Shown here in pieces: positions 33,757 to 45,044 of a stretch of 64,000 nucleotides of DNA. The stretch is from Muscardinus avellanarius (lineage: Eukaryota; Chordata; Mammalia; Rodentia; Gliridae), in contig OY726571.1 of NCBI GenBank assembly GCA_963383645.1, positions 24,182,116 to 24,246,115 of the forward strand. The letters run 5' to 3'. Position 1 is the first letter of the stretch. Each line of letters opens with the position of its first letter. The position numbers were made by a program, and so were the translations under genes. The notes beneath the pieces are model-generated. The model saw only the letters and a list, made by a program, of their open reading frames with translations. It was not told the origin of the DNA and did not search any database.

Positions 33757-33974
33757 ATTTATTTATTTATTTATTTATTTATTCATTTATTTTTTGGTGG
33801 TACTGGAGTCCCTGGAAACCCTTCTACCTCCGGGCTCCACTCCCAGACCTATTTTATATTTTTTTATTTGGAAACAGGATCTCTTAAACCAGAGATGCTG
33901 GCTTCGAACCACCGCCATCCTCCTGTCTCCACCTCCCAAGCGTGGGGATTACAAGCATGCACCACCATGCCTGG
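33757..33974 (-). repeat. B1-dID-type SINE, short subfamily, (TTTA)n tail
   Basis: (TTTA)n tail at 33757-33795, 'ggagtccctggaaaccc' (altered B box), short joint 'gatctcttaaaccagag', end 'caccaccatgcctgg'. Flanks share only 'aatttta'. Confidence 0.92.
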
Positions 33975-34307
33975 CAATTTTAAATATGATAAAAGATCAC
34001 AAAACATTTTACATATATAAATGTAATCCTAAATATATAAAACTATATTGATAGGTAAAAAGAACTGTTGACCTTATTCAGTATACATTGAATGTTTTAA
34101 ATCCTATCATGAGCTATCCATGGGTTTATTCTGATTCTTAGCCATCTTCATAGTGGATATAATCCTTAATGCAGTTCAGGTGAACATTAGTATCATAGCG
34201 CTTTAATTTGACAGTTCTGTGTTTGTGAATAGTATTGGCCTTTTAATAAAGACACAAGGTATTTCTGGTAGTGCATAATTCACAAGATAAATATTTAAGT
34301 AAAAATT

Positions 34308-34374
34308 AGGGTTAGGATATAGCTCAGTGGTAGAGCAGTTACTTAGCATGCTCAAGAACCTGGGTTCAATTCCC

Positions 34375-34408
<34 letters not shown>
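34308..34408 (+). repeat. ID SINE monomer with (AC)n tail
   Basis: Free-standing tRNA-Ala-like ID unit: A box 'tagctcagtggtagagc', B box 'gggttcaattccc', followed by (AC)n at 34379-34408 as a degenerate tail. It lacks the anticodon-arm and acceptor pairing needed for a working tRNA. Confidence 0.9.
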
Positions 34409-34411
<3 letters not shown>

Positions 34412-34493
34412 TTGGGAATAAACTTAAATGTAAAAATAACAAATTTTACTTAATTACAATTTGTCTTTGCCCCTCAAAGTAATAATTGCACTT

Positions 34494-34692
34494 ATAACGC
34501 CAGGCATGGTGGCGCACGCTTGTAATCCCCGCGCTTGGGAGGCAGAGACAGGAGGATCGCCCAGCTTTGAAGCCAGCTGTGCTGGCCTAAGAGACCCTGT
34601 TTCCAAATTAAAAAAAAAAAAGTATATAAAATAGGTCTGGGAGTGTAGACTGGAGGTAGAAGTGTTTTTAGGAACCCTAGTACTACCAAAAA
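34494..34692 (+). repeat. B1-dID-type SINE, short subfamily, very recent-looking
   Basis: Perfect 18-bp duplication 'aaagtaataattgcactt' at 34476-34493 and 34693-34710. Retains CpGs ('ggcgcacgcttgtaatcccc'). Short B1 joint and 'gtttttaggaaccctag' in the B-box position. Confidence 0.97.
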
Positions 34693-34710
34693 AAAGTAAT
34701 AATTGCACTT

Positions 34711-35912
34711 TAAATTATAAAGTCGAGTTCATATTCTGTTATCTCTTTCCATCCCATATTTTTAGCTGACTACAAACTTAGCTCATCACTGGCTTCCAGC
34801 TTAGAATTATTTCATTCCTTATTGTTTTGTGTCTTGGCAGAATCAGTCAAAAGATTCTCATCTCAATAGAAAGATGGACCCAATTGCTTTAAAAATAAAT
34901 GATACTAAGACTCAGTTGAGAGTAGAGGGTTCATTAAAACTCCAAAGAAGAACCCACAATGGTTTCTCCATATTGCTTTTGACAATGCCAGAGAGACTAT
35001 TATATATTATGTTTATTTTTAGTGCCAACCAATCTCCTTTAACTTAGACTGCAGGATGGAAAAAGCAATAACACTCTCAGATAATTCTTAAGTTTACTGT
35101 GAAGGAGCTGAACTATTTCTTTCTAATAAAAGCTGTCCTATTCCTCGCTTCCAAACAGATTTCTTGAGATTTAGCACAGAGGGGGAAAATGCTTTTGTCG
35201 TTTGTTTGCTTTGGGTCTTCTGATGAATTAAGTCATTTAATTAATACTATATGCTAGCTAAAGACACAATAAAGTGACAGACTTTGAGTTTTATTCTTCT
35301 TTTGCATCAGAAAGACCACTGCAATTTTATTTTTTGAGGCAAATTGATCAAGACAGCTATTCCACTTCCTGAATGAATAGATTGTTCTGAAAAGCTCGAA
35401 GCAGCAAGCACTCCTTCAAAGGTAGAAATTTAGAATATTAACTCCCCACTGTATTGCCTTTGAATACATTTGGAATTGTACTAGGGAACAAAAGATAAGC
35501 AACAGAGTTTCTCTCAATAATCTTTGCTTCGTTTTTCAAAGTAAACATATATTGACATGCAAAATCAGAGGATGACAGTGATTAAGTTCTAGGAAACAGG
35601 CCAGGAAGAAAAGAAAAGAAAAAAGGAAAGAACATTTTATAGTATTGAGTGGCAGTATATGTAAAGCTATCTAAAGGCTCTTAAAAATATCGGAATTAAA
35701 TATGTATTGAACCCAAGTTCAATTAACAAGTTAGATTTGAAAGGCAAAAGATATATTTTTCTTTCAGTTTACTCCTGCGCACGATTCTTATTTGCCACAG
35801 TTTATCACAACGATCAGCTCTCTATTTATGGGCTCTTGGCTCTTACTCAAAGCAGCTGAAGTCCTTTTGCCTTAAGTATCAGCTATTCTGAAGTTGCTAC
35901 CATAGGAGAAAA

Positions 35913-35957
<45 letters not shown>

Positions 35958-36085
35958 TGAAGGGGGTGATATTCAAGTGTATAATGCTTCATGAAATTAA
36001 AAAATAAGTACTGAATTTTCATAAATAAAATAACTATGTGATTTGTAATAAGGTAGGCACACCAGTTGCTATTCTAATTTTGGTT
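34711..36085. other. Repeat-poor region with one microsatellite
   Basis: No complete repeat apart from (GT)n at 35914-35956. 34740-35880 has moderately even composition. The 72-codon plus-strand frame near 34829 has no recognised domain. Confidence 0.45.
35914..35956 (+). repeat. (GT)n microsatellite
   Basis: About 21 (TG) units ending 'gtttgtg'. Confidence 0.98.
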
Positions 36086-36087
36086 TC

Positions 36088-36290
36088 AATATTGAGGTTG
36101 GAACCCAGGGCATTCTACCTCAGAGCTGCACTCCCAGCCCTATTTTGTTGTTGTTGTTGTTCTTTATTTGAAACAGGGTCTCACTGAGTTGCAAAGCGAC
36201 TAAGTAGCTGAAGCTGTGCATGAAACGTGATAATCCTGTCTCAGCCTCCCAAATACTGAGATTACAAACGTACGCCACCACGCCCTGCTC
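36088..36290 (-). repeat. B1-dID-type dimeric SINE with (TTG)n linker
   Basis: 'gaggttggaacccagggc', (TTG)n linker at 36144-36160, 'acagggtctcactgagttgc', end 'cgccaccacgccctgct'. Confidence 0.92.
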
Positions 36291-36779
36291 CAAATCTTCT
36301 TTCCTTACCTGAATATCAGCTTTCTTCCTTTATATGATATATACACTTCTAAAAGAGAGGCATGTAAACAAAAAATAACAGTTCATTTTTTGTACTATTT
36401 CTCCACAAATAAGGAAACTCACATATTGTGGGGATGCTTGTTTGTCTGTTGGACCTATTGCCAGCTGCAACATGTTGAGATGGGTATGGATTCTCATAAA
36501 GGTAGAGAAAATTATAAATGATCTTCTGGAACATTACTTAATAGATTGTGAATTATAGACTCATAGTAAGAAAAACAATTCACTCTCAGGTAACTTCTAT
36601 AAGAAACATAGATCTGTACAAGGTCCAAATATTCTCTGCTTTTCTTTGATGCCTTTTTTCTCAAAAATATCATCTTATTTCCTTAGGAATAACTATAATG
36701 ACAAGACCATGTCATTGATTAAAACACATACATAAACAATTGAAACCTAAGAAAGCTTTCACCTGTTGCTTGTACAGTT

Positions 36780-37030
36780 CACTTACTAGCCTTTCTCTTC
36801 CTTTTTGACTTCTTTCTTTATCATCTTTATTTCTTCCTTTCCTTTTCTTTGTGTCTTGTTCCTTTCTTTTCTGTTCTTTCTCCTCTTCTACATTTTTGGT
36901 TTCCTGTATTTTCTTTCTCTTCATTTCTTGTTTTCTTCTCTTCCTTTCCACCCATTTTGTTACCTGTTTTTCTTCCATTTTTATTTAGCTACTATTTTTC
37001 CCCTTTCCTCTTTATTCATTGTTTCCTTCT
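36780..37030 (+). repeat. Pyrimidine-rich low-complexity tract
   Basis: About 250 bases dominated by C and T on the plus strand without a strict unit. The long frames on either strand here (including a lysine/glutamate-rich minus-strand frame of 88 codons) are composition artefacts. Confidence 0.8.
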
Positions 37031-37039
37031 ATATTCAGT

Positions 37040-37585
37040 CCAGACTTGCAGCACTGGAAATATAGAAAGTTTAATTTGGGGGCTTAAAGAGACTCTCAGT
37101 AAAATACCAGAGATATCTACAAAGAATAAATATTCATTGCAGAAAATGTTCTCTAAGCTTATTAAGAACAAAGATTGAACCTTATTCATCTCTACAACCT
37201 CGTTACCTGAGCTTTTGAGACCCAAGGCAGGGGGTATAGTTCAGGACCTAATGGCATCCCAGCAGTTGGACTCTGCACCCTCCCCTCTCCTTGTATGAGT
37301 ATTGCCTGCCTCATGTGCAGGACAACTGCCACTGGTCACATACTGGTGAGCCAAAAGACCTCCTAAGAAGCATCAAGGTGATACTCGAATGTAAGTATAG
37401 GTCAGAGGTCATATTTTGAATCTGAGAAATGCCTACATCAATTTCAGGTGTCAACTTCTATGTATGTACTTCCATCAAGTTAATTTCACTATAAAGATAT
37501 GCTATTGGCTTGTGGATTCCGGGCACTGTTACCCTTCTGTGTACTCAGCTATTAGAAAGATATTATACTAGAAAGTGAGACATCC
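37040..37585. other. No recognised feature
   Basis: Unique-looking; 37200-37340 is less AT-rich than its surroundings. No gene or repeat named. Confidence 0.4.
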
Positions 37586-37589
37586 AGAA

Positions 37590-37960
37590 GACATCTTAGT
37601 CCATTTAAGCTGCATAACAAACAGACCGTAGGTGGGTAGATTGTAAACAGAAGCGTCTTTCTCATGGTTCCAAATGATCAAGCCCAAGATCAAGGAACTG
37701 ACATAGTCTGTGTTCAGTGAAAGTCTCTTCCCGATATATAGAACTGTCTTCTCATTGTGTCCTGACACAGGGGAAGTGAGGAGGAAGCTTTCTGGTGGCT
37801 CTTAAAAAGGATATTAATCACATTCCTGAGGGATCCACCCTCCTGGTTTAATTAATTCCTAAAAGTCACCTCCAAATACCACAGCACCTGGGATTAGCTT
37901 TGAACCTAAAAATTCTCGTGGTTAAATGGACATTCAGTCCTTCAGCCTCAGTCTATGAGA
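37590..37960 (-). mobile_element. MaLR-family LTR
   Basis: Reverse-strand LTR phrases: 'tcttagtccatttaagctgc', 'tattaatcacattcctgagg', 'gatccaccctcctgg', 'cacctccaaataccacagc', 'gattagctttgaac', 'ggacattcagtcc'. Solo, no internal part. Confidence 0.8.
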
Positions 37961-38091
37961 TATCTGTCCAGCTTGCCCCTGAATCAGGCTGAAACTGCAC
38001 TTTACTCAGTCCAGCATGTTACACTCTTGCTTTGCTCCTTCCTCTGCCTGCTCTGCTTTCTCCTTTCCTAGGAAGCATTTCTTTAATAAAT

Positions 38092-38092
38092 A

Positions 38093-38148
<56 letters not shown>
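38092..38148 (+). repeat. (TC)n(AC)n microsatellite
   Basis: 'tctctctctctc' followed by about 22 (AC) units. Confidence 0.97.
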
Positions 38149-38149
<1 letters not shown>

Positions 38150-38237
38150 ATCTCTACTTTGGATTCAATGTCTGCATTCTAGAGAACCACTGTTTTAAAG
38201 ATAGACCACATCCCTCACCTAGTAAGTGTTAAGTGAA

Positions 38238-38282
38238 TGAAGAAAGAGAGAGGAGAGAGAGAGAGAGGAAGAGAGAGAGACA
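38238..38282 (+). repeat. (GA)n-rich tract
   Basis: Interrupted 'gagagagagagag' purine tract. Confidence 0.85.
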
Positions 38283-38442
38283 ACAAGAAAATAGTTTAGA
38301 TAGAATCTTATCGAAGTCTTTGAACTGGCTTTGAGATTTTTTTTGCCAGGCTTCATTCCTTTTTCTTTTCCCCATATTAAAAACCTGTACCAATAAAGCA
38401 ACTTCAGAAAGTATACAATAAACTTCTTATTTCTAAAAATAA

Positions 38443-38643
38443 AGCCAGGTATGGTGGCACATGTTTAGAATCCCGGTACTTGGGAGGCTGAGACAGGAGG
38501 ATCACAGGTTTGAGGTCAGTGTCAGATATTTAGTGAGACGCTCTGCAACTTAATGAGACCCTGTTTCTAAATAAAGAATTAAAAAATATGGGGCCAGGGG
38601 TGTTACTCAGAGGTAGAATGCTCCTGGGTTCAACCTCCAGCAC

Positions 38644-38672
<29 letters not shown>
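38443..38672 (+). repeat. B1-dID-type SINE with (AC)n tail
   Basis: 'gccaggtatggtggcacatg', 'gagacgctctgcaacttaat', 'cctgggttcaacctccagc', tail converted to (AC)n at 38642-38672. Confidence 0.93.
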
Positions 38673-38674
<2 letters not shown>

Positions 38675-38784
38675 TGGTTACAGCAAAATTAAATTAAAGT
38701 TCAATGAATTACTATATAATCTATCCTAATTTCTGTGAATTTCTCTTATTAGCATCTCATATTACTGTTGTATCTATGTTACAA

Positions 38785-38935
38785 TTAGCAAGCCAATTTT
38801 TATTAACATGTATTAATTGTACATATTAACGAAGTTTAGTGTGATATTTTCGCACATACCTTAAGCATGCCCTGATCAGATTCAACCTCCTTTTTGACTC
38901 TCCTTCCATGCCCTTCCCAATCTCTAGTAATTGAA
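38785..38935 (-). mobile_element. L1 3' UTR fragment
   Basis: 'tttttattaacatgtatta' and 'ccttgatcagatt'-like 'gccctgatcagattcaacc', 'cctttttgactctcc' match the reverse complement of an older rodent L1 3' end; short and 5'-truncated. Confidence 0.55.
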
Positions 38936-39065
38936 CTTATTTTTTAAGTAAAAGACTGCAGAAACACTAAAATGTCTCAGAAAGAAAAACAAAAAAAAGA
39001 AATTGAGAGAACAAAATTACCAGACTCTTATAATTAATTCCGTATAGCAATCCTTTGTTTGAGTG

Positions 39066-39246
39066 TGTGGTACTGAAGATTGAATTCAGTGGCATTCTAC
39101 CTCTGAGCTGTATCCCCAACCCTTTTTAATTTTGAAACAAGGTTTTCTAAGTTGCTGAAGGTCTCCCTAAGTGCTGCAGCTGGTTTTACACCTCTAAGCC
39201 TCCTGTTTCAGCCTCCTAAATTTTCGTATGACTACAGTGCTTGGCT
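39066..39246 (-). repeat. B1-dID-type dimeric SINE, diverged
   Basis: 'ggtactgaagattgaattc', 'gaaacaaggttttctaagtt', 'gactacagtgcttggct' end. Confidence 0.88.
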
Positions 39247-39249
39247 TTA

Positions 39250-40098
39250 CATAGAAATCTCATCAGAGATGGTTAATATCTACATATATCAGGTGTAGAA
39301 TCTGAGGCCTATAGAATTTCTTAAATATTTCTCAAGTCCTATGAGCAACTAAGTAAAACCATTTTTACAGACTATAATTTAATGGCTAAAAGTGTTCATA
39401 TATTGACATATAATTTAAGCTTTTCACATACAAGTACCAAAACCACATTTTCAATCTCAAGATTTTATATAAAAAATTCAGTTTTCTTTAGAGGCACAAA
39501 AGAAATAATTCTTCATTGAAAATCTGGGTTGAAACTAATATTATCAAATTATTAACTACATGTGTATAACCATAGAAGTCAGTAAAGTTATTCCCACTTT
39601 TATGCAACTATAAATATCAATGGATATATGTTAATGCCAAGTAACATATCTATTCTATTCAAATGAAAATATTTAATGCTAAAGACATTTACTTAAAAAT
39701 TTCAATGTACTGGTTGTTCGCATATAATCTTAAGACATTTTCTATGTAAATAATGATGCATCCATTCATAACTCATTTCTGTTCAGAAACCTTCAGTTTC
39801 AGACTATACAAATATAAAATAATTTTCAGCACACATATACCTTGATGCTTTTAAAATTCAGGGCACTGAAGAATATTGTTCAATTTCTGGAATGAATAGG
39901 CCTTTTTTTGTTGCCATCAGTGAAACCTTTGTGCACTAAATGCTTGAAACATCTACATAACCATCAGCATTATTAGTAGTGGGAGGCAGATATTAAGAGT
40001 GCTTAGTATGATAAAATTTGTTAATCTTTTGTTTTAACTAGTTCACTTAATCTTTCTAATGGCCTTGTGTGGTAGATTGTATGTTTTCCATTTTACAA
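39250..40098. other. No recognised feature
   Basis: AT-rich; no repeat or gene identified. Confidence 0.4.
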
Positions 40099-40113
40099 CT
40101 AAGACATATTATT

Positions 40114-40129
40114 ATTTTTATTTTTTATT

Positions 40130-40160
<31 letters not shown>

Positions 40161-40360
40161 TTTGTTTATTTATTTTGGTGGTACTGGGGTTCCTGGAAGC
40201 CCTTCTACCTCCGGGCTACACTCCCAGACCTATTTTTACATTTTTATTTGGAAACAGGGTCTCCTAAACCAGCACGCGTGGCTGGCTTCGAACCTGCGCT
40301 ATCCTCCTGTCTCTGCTTCCGAAACGCGGGGATTACAAGCATGTGCCACCACGCCCGGCC
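40114..40360 (-). repeat. B1-dID-type SINE, short subfamily, (TTTA)n tail
   Basis: Flanked by 'taagacatattatt' (40100-40113) and 'taagacatgttatt' (40361-40374), one mismatch. The duplication encloses the (TTTA)n tract at 40128-40174. Altered B box 'gggttcctggaagccc'; CpG-rich 5' end. The two overlapping 106-108-codon frames here are SINE readings. Confidence 0.95.
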
Positions 40361-40706
40361 TAAGACATGTTATTTTAAACAATAGCTAAAGAAATGTTAC
40401 CCGTCATTCAGCAAATGTTGGCAAAACAAGTATTTCAGTCTAGGCTTACCTATTGCCACTCACTCATGCTATACTCTGGTGATTTATATAATAGGCAGAG
40501 ATATTCAACAACAAATTGTATCTGAGAGAGATTTTTTAAATATCCTCTTCTATTATTAGGATATCTATATGTTAAATTATTAAAGAACAAAATATGAATG
40601 AAGGTAATTTTTGAGCTTATTTTTCACTCTAACATTTATATGGAATCAGATTTTACACTCAAAAACAAATTTTAATGTGGGGTGAATTTCCAATTAATCA
40701 TTTATT

Positions 40707-40895
40707 TATTTATTTATTTATTTTTGGTGTTGGTACTGGGGATGGAATCCTTCTACCTCTGGGCTACACTCCTATACCTATTTTATATTTTATTTAAAAA
40801 TGGGGTCTCTTAAGCCAGCGTGACTGGCTTCCAACCTGTACTCCTGTCTCTGCCTCCCAAGCGGGGGGATTACAAGTGTGCACCACCACGCCTGG
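40707..40895 (-). repeat. B1-dID-type SINE, short subfamily, recent-looking
   Basis: Perfect 18-bp duplication 'tccaattaatcatttatt' at 40689-40706 and 40896-40913. (TTTA)n tail, a 9-10-base deletion in the ID half before 'ccttctacctctgg', short joint 'gtctcttaagccagc'. Confidence 0.96.
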
Positions 40896-41243
40896 TCCAA
40901 TTAATCATTTATTAATAAAATATATTTAAAGACTGAACTATTCTAAGTAAATTTTAATTTATTTAAATGTGGAATATATAAAACAATTTATGAGGATTTG
41001 GAAAATGTATTTAATTATAATATTTGAGAATATAAGTAAGTATAAATTTACATTTTATGTAAGAAGAAATGAAAAAGGCCAGATCAAGAATTTCTGAATG
41101 TTAATGACATGATATATTGAAATAAAATCATGCTTTATTAAAAACTAATTGCAGTTTTTACAAAAAATGTCACATTCCATGCAGTAATAAAATTTCAAAT
41201 ATCTTAACTTTAATAATAGTTTTCTCTTGTTTAAATATTTTGC

Positions 41244-41466
41244 TAAGGCCAGGCGTGATGGTGCACACTTGTAATCCCAGCATTCAGGAGGCAGAGACCA
41301 GAGATCACGGTTCACAGACAGCCTCAGCTACTTAGTGAGTCCTTTCACAATTTAGTGACACCCTGTTTCAAAAACTAATAAAGACTAAAAAATAGGGCTG
41401 GGGGTGTAGCTTGGAGGTAAAATGCCCCTGGGTTCCCTCCCTAATACCCCCCCAAAATTTTTTAAA
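41244..41466 (+). repeat. B1-dID-type SINE, long subfamily
   Basis: 'ggccaggcgtgatggtgc', 'cagcctcagctacttagtg', 'gctgggggtgtagc', 'cccctgggttccctcc'. Flanked by 'atattttgc' at 41235-41243 and 41469-41477. Confidence 0.93.
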
Positions 41467-41479
41467 TTATATTTTGCCA

Positions 41480-42715
41480 GTGGTATGTATTGTCAATTAA
41501 TTAGATATGATAGCCTAAAATGTTTTATACAAATGAGTTCTATTTAGTTCTACTACCTCAGAAATTATCTAAGTAAGATCAGAACTTACCTAAGTTTTGA
41601 ACTCCAACCTATTGGTCATAAATTAATATATTAAAGTTGGTAATGCTGTCAAAATGCATATTGAGAAGATGAAAATATGTATTTACAATAGAGGCATCTA
41701 GTAATATATCATCTGATAGAACAGAAATTTTTCTTTAAAAGCTTTAATCTTAATCATTTCTGCATATGGGAAAGCTAGGCATCTAGTTCTTTTAAAACCA
41801 ACTGGCATCAGATTACAGAATTGAATTGAGGGTGGATTTGAGGTTCAGTGAAAGATCAGTCATTTGGGAATTGAATGAAATATCATCTCTAGAATGGAAA
41901 GAAGTGATAAATACAAACAAGTTTTTAAATCTACCGTGATTGCAGGACATAATAAGCATATCTTTTTCTGATCAATGTTAATTGCCTTCTTAAAGTCCTT
42001 GCCGACTTCTGTATTTAAGTTGGAGCTACATAGATGGTTTTCTATTACTTCATATATAGAGACTAGAAGAGTGGTACTTTTATGAAAAAAATATTTAGAA
42101 TTTCTGAAAGACTGTAACATTAATTCGTGTATTCTTGGTAATTGACTCCCTAATTTCTTTAAAATAACTGAGACATTCTGGCTCCATTTTGACTTTAAAT
42201 TTTTTTATCTACTCTTTGATCTGTTCTCATTACATTTCGGTAACCTTGTTTCATCTTTCTGCAATATAGTACCAAAAATAATGTTATATTAGTTGTTCTA
42301 AAGTTCCTATAAAGGCTTTAATATATTATTAAATGTAACATTGAACATAATTTTCATCATTAGTCAAAAAATTTTTAAATTTATACCTCTAATTCTCCCA
42401 AAATGAAAATACCTAATAGAACAAAGTGCATATGTGAAATAATACTGAAAGCTATAAATTGCTGATTCGTTCCTTAGAGTCTTCAGCAGACAAACCATCA
42501 ATTATATTAAATCTAGTTTAGGTATGTAGATTATAACATAACATTTTATTGTAGTAGTACTAATAAAGATGGGTTTTGGCTTTAAGATAGGATACTTTAA
42601 AACAGTTTGCCCAGCCAAGTTCATAGTTGATGTTAACTGCAGGACTTTGAAATAATTTGTGCCGCTTTCTCCTGCTCTAGCAAAATCCAAATGCAGAAAG
42701 AGGAAATTTAAAAAC
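41480..42715. other. Repeat-poor region, no gene recognised
   Basis: About 1.2 kb without a nameable repeat. An 86-codon minus-strand frame (41860-42120) and a 62-codon one (42502-42690) have no recognised domain. Confidence 0.45.
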
Positions 42716-42726
42716 CCACTAACTGT

Positions 42727-42913
42727 TGGGTGCAGTAGTGTCTGAGTATAATCCCAGCTACTCTAGAGACAGAGGCAGGAGGATCACAAATTCAAGGCCA
42801 GACTGGACAATTTAGAAATACTTTTTCTTAAAATACAAAATAAAAAGGGCTGGGTCTGGTATGATGCCTAATGACTGAGCACCCCTGGGTTCAATCCCAG
42901 TAGCAACAACAAA

Positions 42914-42985
<72 letters not shown>

Positions 42986-43066
42986 AGAAAGAGAAAAAAA
43001 GAGAAAGAGAAAAAGAGAGAGAAAGAAAGAGAAAAGAAATAAAATAAAAAAAGAAAAAGAAATCTG
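42727..43066 (+). repeat. Dimeric SINE with long (GAAA)n tail
   Basis: SINE body 42727-42907 ('ataatcccagctactctag', 'cccctgggttcaatccc') followed by about 120 bases of (GAAA)n then mixed GA purines. Flanks share 'ctaactgt' (42719-42726, 43067-43074), so the purine tract is part of the insertion. The left half has an Alu/B1-like 'cccagctactc' wording unlike other copies. Confidence 0.9.
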
Positions 43067-43074
43067 CTAACTGT

Positions 43075-43500
43075 GCCTTAGTGAGAAAGATCATGCCAGG
43101 CATATCCAATAAAATTCCAATTACTTAAAGATAGTTTAAAATAAAAATGTGTGAAAACAGTTCAGTATTGGAAATCCAAATAAACACTAGGTGGCTGCTA
43201 TTCTATTTTCTGGAAAAGTTTTAGAAAACCTAGTTTCTATGAACCAACAAATATATTGTAAAATATGAAAAGAAAGAGGTATAAACCAGTGCTATCTGTA
43301 ATGCAAAGATGAATAAAAACATAATATAAAATAGGAAAACAATAAAGTAAAGCTTGAGGCAGACTGAAAAGAAGGCTATAGATCCTAAAGGCAAATAGAA
43401 AAAATAATCAGAAAATTATGTTTCAAAGTAATGGAATGCTAGTTATATCCATTAATAATTGCTTTTCATACACAACCAGAATTTTTGTTTAAAGAATAAT
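43075..43500. other. No recognised feature
   Basis: AT-rich, nothing named. Confidence 0.4.
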
Positions 43501-43517
43501 ATTAAACTAAGGATTAA

Positions 43518-43723
43518 GCCGGGCATGGTAGCACACTCTTGTAATCCCTGCACTTGGGAGGCAGAGACAGGAGGATCACGCAGGTTCGAAGCCAGTCCCT
43601 CTGGCTTAAGAGACCCTGTTTCCAAATAAAAATATATAAATAAAATAGGTCTGGGAGTGTAGCCTGGAGGTAGAAGGGCTTCCACACATACATACACACA
43701 CACACACACACAAAAAAAAAAAC
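43518..43723 (+). repeat. B1-dID-type SINE, short subfamily, 3' end replaced by (CA)n
   Basis: Flanked by 'aactaaggattaa' (43505-43517) and 'aactacggattaa' (43724-43736). The ID half stops at 'gaagggcttcc' and runs straight into (ACAT)/(CA)n and poly-A, so the last part of the ID half is lost. Confidence 0.94.
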
Positions 43724-43739
43724 AACTACGGATTAAAAT

Positions 43740-44208
43740 AAGTTTTACTGTTGAAGACAATCTTTATTTTTTTTAATCAGATACTATATCTAGACATCTA
43801 GATACTTCAGACTTTTTTTATATGAAACAATGCAATAAATGGAAGGAATCCATTTTCAAACCATATATTTGAATTATGTCAAATGATTTATTAGATCATA
43901 TAACATAATCAAATTCAATATCAATCAATTAATTCATTTTTATCTTTAAATTAAATGTTATTTTTAATAGAATTTTTTTCTTAAATCAAAAAGTAAATAT
44001 GGTACTAACATATTACTGTTAAAATGAGAATAAACCTACTTAAATCTAATTATTGTCAATACTTAACAATCATTTGGAAGAAATAAGTGGAAAAAAAATT
44101 GAGAGACAGAACCCAAAAGGTAAAAATATCTCAGATAATATTTTTTTCAAATAACTATGACGGTCCTAGAAAAAGTCACCTAAAATTATTTTATATAATA
44201 GAATTATT
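43740..44208. other. No recognised feature
   Basis: Very AT-rich; nothing named. Confidence 0.4.
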
Positions 44209-44211
44209 ATT

Positions 44212-44580
44212 GTCTCAATCAGTTTGGACTACTATAACAAAGTCCCAGAGACTGGCTTAAAAACAACAGAAATTTATTTATAAGTTTTGGAGGCTGGAAA
44301 TGTTACATTAGCTAGAATAGTCAGGTTCTGAGGAGGATTCTCTTCAGAATTATAGACTATTAATTTCTGGTATGGTCACATAGTGGAAGGAGGGTGAGAG
44401 AGCTCTCTGGGGTTTTATTTATACGGTCAATAATCCCGTTCATGAGACCTCCACTCTCATAACCTAAATTATTTCCCAAATAAATAAATAAGATATTTCC
44501 TTCTAACCTCATCACATTACAGGTTAAGATTTCAACATAGGAATTTTAGTGGAGTACAAACATTCAATCCATTGCATAAA
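44212..44580 (-). mobile_element. MaLR-family LTR
   Basis: Clear reverse-strand LTR: 'gtttggactactataacaaa', 'aacagaaatttatttataag', 'ttttggaggctgg', 'gagagctctctgggg', 'gttcatgagacctccac', 'gttaagatttcaacat', 'acattcaatccattgca'. Most LTR blocks are present in order. Confidence 0.88.
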
Positions 44581-44712
44581 TTACAGGTACTTACCAACTA
44601 AATACATTAAAATCATTAGTTATTTTATAGACTGATAATTACCATTTAGCACACTTAAAAAATTCAATACATCTTATGAAATACTATTATAATATATAAA
44701 ATATAATAAGCT

Positions 44713-44922
44713 AGCCGGGCATGTTGGCTCACGCTTGTAATCCCAGCGTTTGGGAGGCTGAGACAGGAGGATCATACAGGTTCAAAGCCAGCCTCAGCTA
44801 CTTAGTGAGGCTCTCAGAAACTTAATGAGACCCTGTTTCCTAATAAGATATAAAATAGGTCTGGGAGTATAACCTGGAGGTAGAAAAGTCCCTAGGTTCT
44901 ATCCCCAGTACCACAAAAAATA
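44713..44922 (+). repeat. B1-dID-type SINE, long subfamily
   Basis: 'agccgggcatgttggctcac', 'gctacttagtgaggctctc', 'aggtctgggagtataacc', 'aggttctatccccagtacc'. Combines the full B1 joint with the 'gtctgggag' ID wording. Confidence 0.93.
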
Positions 44923-44969
44923 TGCATATAATTGAGAGACAAAAAAATTTTATATATAAAAATATATAT

Positions 44970-45040
44970 AGCTGGGCGTGATGGCGCATGCTTGTAATCC
45001 ACGTGCTTGGGAGGCGGAGATAGGAGGATCACGCAGGTTT
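44970..45040 (+). repeat. 3'-truncated SINE, left half only
   Basis: Only the first ~70 bases of the B1 half ('gctgggcgtgatggcgcatg' to 'ggatcacgcagg'); no ID half and no A-rich tail. SINEs normally lose the 5' side, so this is unusual. Confidence 0.88.
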
Positions 45041-45044
45041 TTAT

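Noticed and set aside
34308..34380. tRNA-gene-like sequence with A and B boxes
   Set aside because: It is an ID SINE with an (AC)n tail; acceptor and anticodon arms do not pair.
36712..36978. Lys/Glu-rich 88-codon minus-strand frame resembling a coiled coil
   Set aside because: It is the reverse reading of a low-complexity pyrimidine tract.
42912..43035. Regular short repeats suggesting a CRISPR-like array
   Set aside because: Pure tetranucleotide microsatellite without spacers, in a rodent genome.
42891..43109. Frame with repeated Phe-Leu-Ser units
   Set aside because: Reverse reading of a (GAAA)n microsatellite.
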